From: Bacillota bacterium | GTDB taxonomy: Bacteria > Bacillota > Clostridia > Lachnospirales > Lachnospiraceae | Assembly: GCA_023420935.1 (NCBI GenBank) | Contig: JAEZUR010000046.1 | Coordinates: 1 to 7,913, forward strand | DNA length: 7,913 bases | Direction: 5' to 3' | In this document: piece by piece, positions 1 through 6,702 of the stretch | How positions within the stretch are numbered: position 1 is the stretch's first letter | Layout: every line of letters begins with the position of its first letter | Notes under the pieces: generated by a model | The model's database searches: none | The model's input: the letters and a program-made list of their open reading frames with translations, nothing else | Told to the model about the DNA's origin: nothing | Made by a program: the position numbers and the translations under genes

Positions 1-96
1 TGATACCTCAGCTAGTGTATAGATGCCTGCAGAAACGGATCTACCAGTAACCAAAACTCCCGCCACCAAGGCACCAAAAACGAAAATACCAGACAA
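1..96 (-). other. Doubtful 32-codon open frame running off the left edge
   Basis: On the minus strand, reading leftwards from base 96, there are 32 codons without a stop. They encode a hydrophobic, glycine-rich stretch (starting LSGIFVFGALVAG, ending IYTLAEVS) that would suit a membrane segment. A TGA lies directly upstream at 99-97, so translation would have to begin at the TTG of 96-94 or further in. No purine-rich ribosome binding site precedes that TTG. By hand count about 46% of the first 98 bases are G or C, more than the following genes appear to have. The GR...AGIYTLAE pattern loosely recalls multi-drug MFS transporters, but that is only an impression. It may be a gene fragment, a frameshifted remnant, a sequence junction or chance. 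I see no function I could defend. Confidence 0.12.
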
Positions 97-116
97 TCAA
101 GAGGAATGAAAAGTAG

Positions 117-821
117 ATGATTAGACAGAAAGAAATAGAAACAATTAAGAAAGTAATACCCTATACCTTGCCTGTTATGGCAGGATATTTAGTACTTGGG
201 GCAGCGTTTGGAATATTGTTAAATACAAAAGGATATTCAGTTTGGTGGGCAATTGGTGCAAGTATATTTATTTATGCTGGCTCTATGCAATTTGTAGCAG
301 TTAGTTTATTATCGTTAGGGTTTCATCCAGTTTATGCAGCGTTTATGACATTAATGGTAAATGCTAGGCATTTATTTTATGGAATTTCCATGCTATCTAA
401 GTACCGAGGAACAGGTAAAAAGAAGACTTATTTGATTCTGGGGTTAACAGATGAGACCTTTTCTGTTGTGTGCTCAACAGAACCTCCAGAAGGAGTTGAT
501 AGATCCAGCTTCTATTTCTGGACAACATTATTAAATCAGATATATTGGGTTACCGGATCTGCTATAGGAGGAATAATTGGATCCATGGTGAAATTTCAGA
601 CAGCAGGCTTAGATTTTGTTTTGACTGCTTTATTTGTAGTCATTTTCATAAACCAATGGAACGATACAAAAAATCATATTCCGGTATTGATCGGAGTTGC
701 AAGTGCGGTTATTTGCAGACTACTATTTGGGGCAAGTAATTTTATACTTCCATCCATGGGTCTTATCCTATTAATGGTTACCTTACTAAAAAAACCAATC
801 GAAGAAAGGGAGGCACTATGA
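117..821 (+). CDS. azlC: AzlC family branched-chain amino acid exporter, large subunit
   Basis: This is the large subunit of the AzlCD exporter in the cytoplasmic membrane; the family is known for export of branched-chain amino acids and for azaleucine resistance. The 234-residue protein has the usual family length and several hydrophobic segments (about 14-35, 41-66, 68-81, 137-158, 166-180, 186-204, 207-225). Family signatures are visible: AGSMQF at 54-59, NARHLFYG at 82-89 and LTDETF at 110-115. A GAGGA motif at 101-105 lies 11 bases before the ATG. An earlier ATG at 106 stops after four codons, which supports the start at 117. The stop overlaps the start of azlD by four bases, so the two are probably translationally coupled. 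Family assignment is firm; the exact substrate is inferred. No promoter is visible in the short upstream stretch, so the operon may begin further left. Confidence 0.93.
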   Translation: MIRQKEIETIKKVIPYTLPVMAGYLVLGAAFGILLNTKGYSVWWAIGASIFIYAGSMQFVAVSLLSLGFHPVYAAFMTLMVNARHLFYGISMLSKYRGTGKKKTYLILGLTDETFSVVCSTEPPEGVDRSSFYFWTTLLNQIYWVTGSAIGGIIGSMVKFQTAGLDFVLTALFVVIFINQWNDTKNHIPVLIGVASAVICRLLFGASNFILPSMGLILLMVTLLKKPIEEREAL

Positions 822-1147
822 ACCTAACAATAATCCAGTCTTTGATATTTTTTGGAATAATAAGTATCACAACCATGTTTATTCGTGCACTTCCTTTTGT
901 TCTTTTCCCAGAGAATAGAAAACCACCAAAATATATAGTGTATTTAGGTCAAGTTCTACCATATACTATAATAGGTATGCTAGTTGTTTATTGCTTAAAA
1001 GATGTATCCTTCCTAACAGCACCCTATGGAATTGCAGAACTAATTTCCATTGTAGCAATTGTCGCATTACACTTGTGGAAAAAGAATACACTATTAAGTA
1101 TTGGTGGCGGAACGATCATCTACATGCTTTTAATACAGATTATATAA
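818..1147 (+). CDS. azlD: AzlD family branched-chain amino acid exporter, small subunit
   Basis: This is the small membrane partner of AzlC. The 109-residue protein has about four hydrophobic segments (roughly 5-22, 42-60, 69-86, 91-109) and the family signature RALPF at 23-27, followed by a proline-rich turn (KPP near 35-37) and a conserved-looking YLGQVLPY at 42-49. Its ATG sits in the ATGA overlap with the azlC stop and is preceded by a strong GGGAGG ribosome binding site inside azlC. The pair arrangement is the standard one, and AzlD is expected to act only together with AzlC. No T-tract terminator follows directly; instead the transcript would run into the long palindrome of the next gap. 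The name rests on length, the RALPF motif and its position behind azlC. Confidence 0.92.
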   Translation: MNLTIIQSLIFFGIISITTMFIRALPFVLFPENRKPPKYIVYLGQVLPYTIIGMLVVYCLKDVSFLTAPYGIAELISIVAIVALHLWKKNTLLSIGGGTIIYMLLIQII

Positions 1148-1162
1148 AATTATCAGAGATTT

Positions 1163-1419
1163 AAAAACAGCCCTTTGAACAACCTTAATTATCAATTTGC
1201 ACATTCAAGAACTGTAAAGAAGTGATATACCATCTAGTTTGAAGAGCAACTGTTATGAAGTCGTTGGTACTTTGGCTCTGTATTTTAGAGCCTTACGTAC
1301 CACTACGAACTTCATCCAAGCGAGAGCGTGTTGCGAAACAAACTAGCTGGTGTATCACTTCTCAACCAACACATATATTTGTGCAAATTGATACAACAAC
1401 TTTCACAAATGGGCTTTTG
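1163..1419. repeat. Long imperfect palindrome filling the azlD to DUF1015 gap
   Basis: Most of the 316-base gap folds on itself. From outside in, the arms pair at AGCCC 1169-1173 with GGGCT 1411-1415; a perfect 14-base match at 1190-1203 with 1380-1393; 20 of 22 bases at 1219-1240 with 1340-1361, where one of the two mismatches would be a G-U pair in RNA; GCAAC 1246-1250 with GTTGC 1330-1334; ATGAAGT 1255-1261 with ACTTCAT 1309-1315; GGTAC 1266-1270 with GTACC 1297-1301; and GGCTCT 1274-1279 with AGAGCC 1287-1292 around a 7-base loop. The right arm has about ten extra bases (1316-1329). No T-run follows the structure, so it is not a standard terminator. It could be a MITE-like or other dispersed palindromic element, or a structured intergenic RNA and RNase III target between two transcripts. 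I recognise no known family. The structure is certain; its nature is open. Confidence 0.85.
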
Positions 1420-1463
1420 CCCCTCCCAACATAAAATAAATTACCAGAAAAGAGGAAATAGTT

Positions 1464-2705
1464 ATGGCAACAATAAAACCATTTCAATGTGTACGTCCAA
1501 ATAATACAGTAGCAAGTAAAGTAGCTGCACTTCCATATGATGTTTATAATAGTGAAGAAGCAAGATTAGAAGTAGAGAAGGAGCCGTTATCCTTCTTAAA
1601 GATTGACCGTGCTGAAACTCAATTTGAAGGAACTGTTAGTCCTTATGAACCACGCGTGTATGCGAAGGCTAAAGAGCTTTTGGATGGAATGATAGAGGAT
1701 GGAACCTTAATTACAGATCAGGAAGAAAGTTATTACATATATGAGCTGATTATGAATGGGCGTTCACAGACTGGTTTGGTAGCTTGTGCTTCTATTGATG
1801 ATTATTTGAACAATGTAATTAAAAAGCATGAGAATACGAGAGAGGATAAGGAGATAGACCGTATCACCCACGTGGATACTTGTAATGCTCAAACTGGTCC
1901 AATCTTTTTAGCGTATCGTGCAAATGAAATTATTAATCAGATTGTGGAAGAAACTAAAAAGGAAGAGCCAGTATACAATTTTACAGCTACTGATGGAGTT
2001 AGCCATGGTGTATGGAAAATCAGTAAAAGTGATAAAGTATCTGCAATCAAAGATGCGTTTGCTACTATTGATCAAATCTATATAGCGGATGGTCATCATC
2101 GTGCTGCTTCTGCTGTGAAAGTTGGATTAAAGAGAAGACAAGATAATCCTTCTTATCATGGGGCAGAGGAATTTAATTATTTCTTATCCGTATTATTCCC
2201 TCATGATCAGTTAATGATTATGGATTATAATCGAGCGGTAAAAGATCTTAATGGCTATTCGAAAGAAGAATTCCTTGATAAGGTAAGAGAATGTTTCGAA
2301 TTAGAAGAACAAGGAAATGCTCAGTTTAAACCAGATAAAAAAGCATGGTTTGGCATGTATTTGGATCATACTTGGTATTCTTTACATGCAAAAGAAGAAT
2401 TACGAAAGATTAGTGACCCTGTGTTATCATTAGATGTGTCATTATTACAGGATTATTTATTAGGTCCAGTCCTTGGTATTCATGATCCACGCACGGATAA
2501 GCGAATTGACTTTATCGGTGGGATTCGTGGATTACAGGAATTAGAAAAGCGTGTGGAAGAAGATATGACCGTTGCATTTGCTATGTTTCCAACTTCTATC
2601 ATTGAACTCTTTCAAGTTGCGGATGCTGATAAATTAATGCCTCCAAAATCAACTTGGTTTGAACCAAAGCTAAGAAGTGGTTTGTTTATTCATAAGTTGT
2701 GTTAA
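1464..2705 (+). CDS. DUF1015 family protein, ParB-like motif
   Basis: The 413-residue protein belongs to the DUF1015 family and is about full family length. The N-terminal start MATIKPFQ, the AALPYDV at 22-28 and the SFLKIDR near 43-49 follow the family pattern, and the centre carries the hallmark ADGHHRAAS with D209, G210, H211, H212 and R213. It looks soluble, with no signal peptide or membrane segment. Biochemical function is not established to my knowledge. Members are sometimes labelled Spo0J/ParB-like, and the DGHHR motif resembles the GxxR-type signature of the ParB/sulfiredoxin fold, which includes free-serine kinases such as SerK and SbnI. In other Firmicutes it often sits next to serA and serC, but neither is in this window. 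An AGAGGA at 1451-1456 lies seven bases before the ATG. No convincing promoter is seen upstream. Family call is firm; any enzymatic role is inference. Confidence 0.9.
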   Translation: MATIKPFQCVRPNNTVASKVAALPYDVYNSEEARLEVEKEPLSFLKIDRAETQFEGTVSPYEPRVYAKAKELLDGMIEDGTLITDQEESYYIYELIMNGRSQTGLVACASIDDYLNNVIKKHENTREDKEIDRITHVDTCNAQTGPIFLAYRANEIINQIVEETKKEEPVYNFTATDGVSHGVWKISKSDKVSAIKDAFATIDQIYIADGHHRAASAVKVGLKRRQDNPSYHGAEEFNYFLSVLFPHDQLMIMDYNRAVKDLNGYSKEEFLDKVRECFELEEQGNAQFKPDKKAWFGMYLDHTWYSLHAKEELRKISDPVLSLDVSLLQDYLLGPVLGIHDPRTDKRIDFIGGIRGLQELEKRVEEDMTVAFAMFPTSIIELFQVADADKLMPPKSTWFEPKLRSGLFIHKLC

Positions 2706-2717
2706 TAATATTTTTAT

Positions 2718-2746
2718 TTTTAATATGGATGAAAATGTGTTAGAAT
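2718..2746 (+). promoter_or_regulatory. Possible extended -10 promoter upstream of manA
   Basis: The 71-base gap before manA holds TGTTAGAAT at 2738-2746, which reads as an extended -10 element (TG, one base, then TAGAAT). A poor -35 (TTTTAA, 2718-2723, three of six consensus bases) lies 17 bases upstream in a T-rich stretch. The predicted start of transcription is near 2753, giving a leader of about 24 bases before the manA start. It would drive manA-DUF624-glgB and possibly mscS. No terminator is visible between the DUF1015 gene and manA, so read-through is equally possible. Confidence 0.35.
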
Positions 2747-2776
2747 AAGGAAAGAACGGAAAAAGGAGACTAATGA

Positions 2777-3709
2777 ATGGAAGAAATCATGTTTTTAGAA
2801 CCAGTATTTAAGGAAATGATCTGGGGAGGCAATCGACTTTCCAAAGAATTTCATTATAATATTCCAAGTGATGCTACCGGTGAATGTTGGGCAGTAAGTG
2901 CACATAAGAATGGAGATTGCTGCGTAAAGAATGGTGCTTATCAAGGTGAAAAATTAAGTGATTTATGGGCGAATCATAGAGAATTATTTGGTAACCAGAC
3001 TGGGGATGAGTTCCCTTTATTAATAAAAATTATTGATGCGAAAACAGATTTGAGTATTCAGGTTCATCCAGGTGATGCATATGCTAACATCAACGAAAAT
3101 GGTTCTTTAGGTAAAACAGAATGTTGGTATATTTTAGATTGTGATGAAGATGCCAAGATTGTAGTTGGCCATAATGCTAGTGACAAAAAAGAATTAAGAG
3201 AAATGATAGCGCAGAATAGATGGAATGACTTAATTCAAGTACGACCTATCAAGAAGGGGGATTTCTTTCAGATTAACCCGGGTACGGTGCATGCAATAAA
3301 AGGTGGTACTTTAATACTAGAAACACAACAAAGTAGTGATGTTACTTACCGCCTTTACGATTATGATCGATTACAGGATGGAAAACCTAGGGAGCTACAT
3401 ATTGACAAGAGCATTGATGTAATCAACTGTCCTCATGTAGATGTAGTTTCCAAAGGAACAGAATTGAGTCTAGAGCATGGTAAAGTAGAGGAATTGATTC
3501 AATGTGAATTCTACACAGTAAAGAAGATAACCCTATGGGGCAAGGAAACATTCGAACAAACAAAACCATTTCAAATTTATAGCGTAATCGATGGAGATGG
3601 TACAATAAATGGACAGGCGATTCAAAAGGGAGATCATTTTATACTTCCGTCTGGATTTGGTAACTATGAAATACAAGGTACGATGCAACTAATTGTATCA
3701 AGCTTATAA
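2777..3709 (+). CDS. manA: Mannose-6-phosphate isomerase, class I (short Bacillus type)
   Basis: This zinc enzyme of the cytosol interconverts mannose 6-phosphate and fructose 6-phosphate, linking mannose use or mannosylated product synthesis to glycolysis. The 310-residue length fits the short Firmicute type of class I isomerases. Visible are the N-terminal FKEMIWGG (11-18), the zinc-ligand region SIQVHPGD (93-100) with Q95 and H97, E115 in GKTECWY, H172 in GTVHAI, and the catalytic-arginine segment YRLYDYDR (191-198) with R192. Ligand assignment is by family pattern. AGGAG at 2764-2768 stands eight bases before the chosen ATG. The ATG at 2773 is out of frame and stops quickly; an in-frame ATG at 2789 is too far from the ribosome binding site. 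The gene heads a tight run, with DUF624 24 bases behind it. Nothing looks damaged. Confidence 0.95.
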   Translation: MEEIMFLEPVFKEMIWGGNRLSKEFHYNIPSDATGECWAVSAHKNGDCCVKNGAYQGEKLSDLWANHRELFGNQTGDEFPLLIKIIDAKTDLSIQVHPGDAYANINENGSLGKTECWYILDCDEDAKIVVGHNASDKKELREMIAQNRWNDLIQVRPIKKGDFFQINPGTVHAIKGGTLILETQQSSDVTYRLYDYDRLQDGKPRELHIDKSIDVINCPHVDVVSKGTELSLEHGKVEELIQCEFYTVKKITLWGKETFEQTKPFQIYSVIDGDGTINGQAIQKGDHFILPSGFGNYEIQGTMQLIVSSL

Positions 3710-3733
3710 TATTTTTAGAATGGAGATACTAAA

Positions 3734-4375
3734 ATGAATTTTTTTGATCCAAATAGTGGAATCATGGGTTTTTTGGGAAAAATATTTGATGTAATTTTAC
3801 TTAGTATTGTATGGATTATCTTTTCCATACCAATTATTACAATCGGGGCATCTACAACAGCTTTATATTATTCAGCTGTAAAGGCTATTAGAAGAGAGAG
3901 GGGCTATGTATTTCGAGAATTTTGGAAGTCCTTTAAAACTAATTTTATTAATGCTACTATTTTATGGATTCCTTTGATGATTTTAATTTCTATCTTCTAT
4001 AAATTGAATATAAAATTTGCGCTAGAATTAGGCGGTCCACAAGGGTTTGTTTTGTTGTGTATTTATTGTATGTTTGGGTTTGTTTTAATCTGTACAGGAA
4101 TCTACATGTTCCCAATTTTATCAAGATTTACCATGACGAGAATTCAAACTATCAAATCAGCAGCTTTTATGGCATTAAAGCATTTTCCAATCACATTAGT
4201 ATTATTGGTAATTGTTGGGGCAACTGTTTTTGGTCTCTATGTTTTACCAATTGTATTCATATTTTTACCTGCTACATCTGCCATAATTTTTTCTTTCTTG
4301 ATGGAGCCAATTTTAAAGAAATACACACCACAATCAGAAGGTGATGAACCAAAGGATGAGTGGTATTTAGAATAA
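3734..4375 (+). CDS. DUF624 (YesL-like) integral membrane protein
   Basis: This 213-residue membrane protein matches the DUF624 family, typified by YesL of Bacillus subtilis and often found with carbohydrate uptake and degradation genes. Its function is unknown. The family pattern appears at the N-terminus (FDPNSGIMGFLGKIFD, 4-19), then IPIITIGASTTALYY (32-46) ending the first membrane segment, a positively charged loop (AIRRERGYVFREFWKSFK), and further hydrophobic stretches at about 72-89, 103-128, 150-170 and 171-191. The C-terminal tail is short, acidic and probably cytoplasmic. A GGAGA at 3722-3726 lies seven bases before the ATG. With 24 bases to manA and 24 to glgB it is very likely co-transcribed with both, suggesting a role in sugar transport or sensing, but this is context only. 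Confidence 0.88.
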   Translation: MNFFDPNSGIMGFLGKIFDVILLSIVWIIFSIPIITIGASTTALYYSAVKAIRRERGYVFREFWKSFKTNFINATILWIPLMILISIFYKLNIKFALELGGPQGFVLLCIYCMFGFVLICTGIYMFPILSRFTMTRIQTIKSAAFMALKHFPITLVLLVIVGATVFGLYVLPIVFIFLPATSAIIFSFLMEPILKKYTPQSEGDEPKDEWYLE

Positions 4376-4399
4376 CAAAATAATAGGGGAGGCGTTTAT

Positions 4400-6649
4400 A
4401 TGGATGAAAAACTATATGACTTAATGGATTGGGCGGAGATTGAGGCAGTGGTTTATTCAGAACATGATAATCCACACAAACTGCTAGGACCACATATTAC
4501 AGAAGATGGAATTCTAATTCAAGTATTTATACCAACTGCGGTTGAGGTAAGAATAAGGTTAACAAAGAACAAAAAGGAATATCCGATGCAAGTGGCTGAT
4601 GAAGAAGGCTTTTTTGCAGTGCTGATACCAGGCAAGCGAATTCCAGATTATACAATTATGGTAACTTATGATAATGAAACGGTGCAAGAATGTAGGGACC
4701 CTTATTATTTTGAACCAGTAATTGATGCTATCGATATGAATCGATTTGCAAATGGTATCCATTATAATATCTATGAAAAATTAGGTGCTCATATCATGGA
4801 GATGAATGGAGTAAAAGGCATCTTATTTGCAGTCTGGGCTCCTAATGCAATGCGTGTTAGTGTTGTTGGTGATTTTAATCTGTGGGATGGAAGAAGACAT
4901 CCAATGAGAAGGTTGGATGATTCGGGAATCTTTGAGCTTTTTATTCCAGAATTGATGGAAGGCGAGATTTATAAATATGAGCTTAAGATTAAAGGCGGTT
5001 TAGTTATATTAAAGACGGATCCATATGGTTATTTTTCGGAATTACGCCCAAACACGGCAAGTATAGTATATGATATTAATCAGTATCAATGGACGGATGA
5101 GACTTGGTTAAATAAAAGAAAATCTTTTGATTTTCAAAAAGAACCCATGTCGATATATGAAGTTCATTTGGGTTCATGGAAAAAGCCAGGAGTAATTGAT
5201 GAAGACCAACCTTTTTTCAATTATAGAGATTTGGCTCCAATGCTAGCTGATTACGTAAAAGAAATGCACTACACACATATAGAATTAATGCCGATAATGG
5301 AACACCCTTATGATGCTTCTTGGGGTTATCAAGTAACCGGCTATTATGCTGCAACTTCACGTTATGGTACGCCAGAAGATTTTATGTATTTTATGGATTA
5401 TATGCATAATCAAAATATAGGAGTGATTCTTGATTGGGTTCCTGCTCATTTTCCAAGGGATGCGTTTGGACTTGCAAACTTTGATGGAACCTGTTTGTAT
5501 GAGCATCTGGATCCAAGACAAGGTTCCCATCCTCATTGGGGTACTTTGATTTATAACTATGGAAGACCACAGGTTGCTAACTTCCTAATCGCTAATGCTC
5601 TATTCTGGGTGGAGAAATATCATGCAGATGGAATTCGTATGGATGCAGTTGCTTCTATGCTGTACCTAGACTATGGAAAGAATCAAGGTGAATGGGTAGC
5701 CAATATATACGGTGGGCATGAGAATCTAGAAGCCATTGAATTACTAAAACACCTATCATCTGTTTTTAAAAAGAGAAAAGACGGTGCATTATTAATCGCA
5801 GAGGAATCCACTGCATGGCCTAAGGTTACTGGTTTAGTGGAAGAAGAAGGACTTGGTTTTGATTACAAATGGAATATGGGATGGATGAATGATTTTATCA
5901 ATTATATGAAATGTGATCCACTATTCCGTAAAGGTCGTCATAACGACTTAAGCTTTAGTTTGATTTATGCTTATAGTGAAAAATTCATTTTAGTATTATC
6001 CCATGATGAAGTGGTTCACGGAAAATGTTCCATGATCGGAAAAATGCCCGGAGATTATCAAAAGAAGTTTGCTAATCTAAGAGTGGCATATGGATTTATG
6101 ATGACTCATCCCGGTAAGAAATTACTTTTTATGGGTCAGGATTTTGCTCAATTCGATGAGTGGAATGAGGATAAAAGTCTAGATTGGGAATTGATTCATG
6201 AATATGATGATCATAGACAAATGCAGGACTATGTAAAGGCATTAAACCGTTTTTACCAAGACTATCCAGCTCTATACGCTATGGATTATGATATTGATGG
6301 GTTTGAATGGATCAATTGTATGGATGCAGAGAATAGCATTATTAGCTTTTTGAGAAAAACAGAGCATTTGGGTGAAACATTATTAATTATATGTAACTTT
6401 ACACCAGTTGTTCATAAGAATTATAAAGTAGGAGTACCATTTAAAGGAAAATACAAAGAAACCTTTAATAGTGATAAAGAATTATTTGGTGGAAGTGGTT
6501 ATGTGAATCCAAGACTAAAGCAATCAAAGCAAGATCCGGCGGATGAAAGAGATCATTCCATTAGTATCACAGTACCACCATTGGGAATTACCGTTTTTAC
6601 ATGTACACCGGTGGTTGAAGCTAAGCGTAAAAGTAAAAATAAACAATAA
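4400..6649 (+). CDS. glgB: 1,4-alpha-glucan (glycogen) branching enzyme, GH13
   Basis: This enzyme cuts an alpha-1,4-glucan chain and reattaches it through an alpha-1,6 bond, branching glycogen in the cytosol. At 749 residues it is closer to the long E. coli form than to the roughly 630-residue Bacillus form. An extra N-terminal branching-enzyme module (about 17-107) precedes the CBM48 module (about 120-215, with FAVWAPNA and VVGDFNLWDG). The GH13 barrel shows DWVPAHFPRD with D345 and H350, GIRMDAVASM with probable nucleophile D415 and R413, IAEES with probable acid/base E468, and LSHDEV with D536; catalytic roles are assigned by family pattern. A beta-rich C-terminal domain (about 640-735) and a short lysine-rich tail follow. 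The ribosome binding site AGGGGAGG at 4385-4392 is strong, seven bases from the ATG. No glgA, glgC, glgD or glgP lies in the window. Confidence 0.97.
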   Translation: MDEKLYDLMDWAEIEAVVYSEHDNPHKLLGPHITEDGILIQVFIPTAVEVRIRLTKNKKEYPMQVADEEGFFAVLIPGKRIPDYTIMVTYDNETVQECRDPYYFEPVIDAIDMNRFANGIHYNIYEKLGAHIMEMNGVKGILFAVWAPNAMRVSVVGDFNLWDGRRHPMRRLDDSGIFELFIPELMEGEIYKYELKIKGGLVILKTDPYGYFSELRPNTASIVYDINQYQWTDETWLNKRKSFDFQKEPMSIYEVHLGSWKKPGVIDEDQPFFNYRDLAPMLADYVKEMHYTHIELMPIMEHPYDASWGYQVTGYYAATSRYGTPEDFMYFMDYMHNQNIGVILDWVPAHFPRDAFGLANFDGTCLYEHLDPRQGSHPHWGTLIYNYGRPQVANFLIANALFWVEKYHADGIRMDAVASMLYLDYGKNQGEWVANIYGGHENLEAIELLKHLSSVFKKRKDGALLIAEESTAWPKVTGLVEEEGLGFDYKWNMGWMNDFINYMKCDPLFRKGRHNDLSFSLIYAYSEKFILVLSHDEVVHGKCSMIGKMPGDYQKKFANLRVAYGFMMTHPGKKLLFMGQDFAQFDEWNEDKSLDWELIHEYDDHRQMQDYVKALNRFYQDYPALYAMDYDIDGFEWINCMDAENSIISFLRKTEHLGETLLIICNFTPVVHKNYKVGVPFKGKYKETFNSDKELFGGSGYVNPRLKQSKQDPADERDHSISITVPPLGITVFTCTPVVEAKRKSKNKQ

Positions 6650-6702
6650 ATAATACCACGCCAATAATGCATGAGCATGAAATAAAGTAGATTGGAGCAG
6701 TT

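Noticed and set aside
1388..1393. TTGATA as a -35 box for the DUF1015 gene
   Set aside because: No -10-like sequence lies 16-18 bases downstream; the nearest A/T-rich candidate at 1432-1437 is much too far away.
1255..1434. A 59-codon plus-strand open frame starting MKSLVLWLC inside the palindrome
   Set aside because: It has no clear ribosome binding site, runs through the palindrome's loop and right arm, and its sequence after the first residues has no protein-like pattern. The base sequence is constrained by the fold rather than by coding.
2773..2811. Alternative manA start at the ATG of 2773
   Set aside because: It is in another frame and reaches a stop after about 12 codons; the ATG at 2777 continues into a complete ManA.
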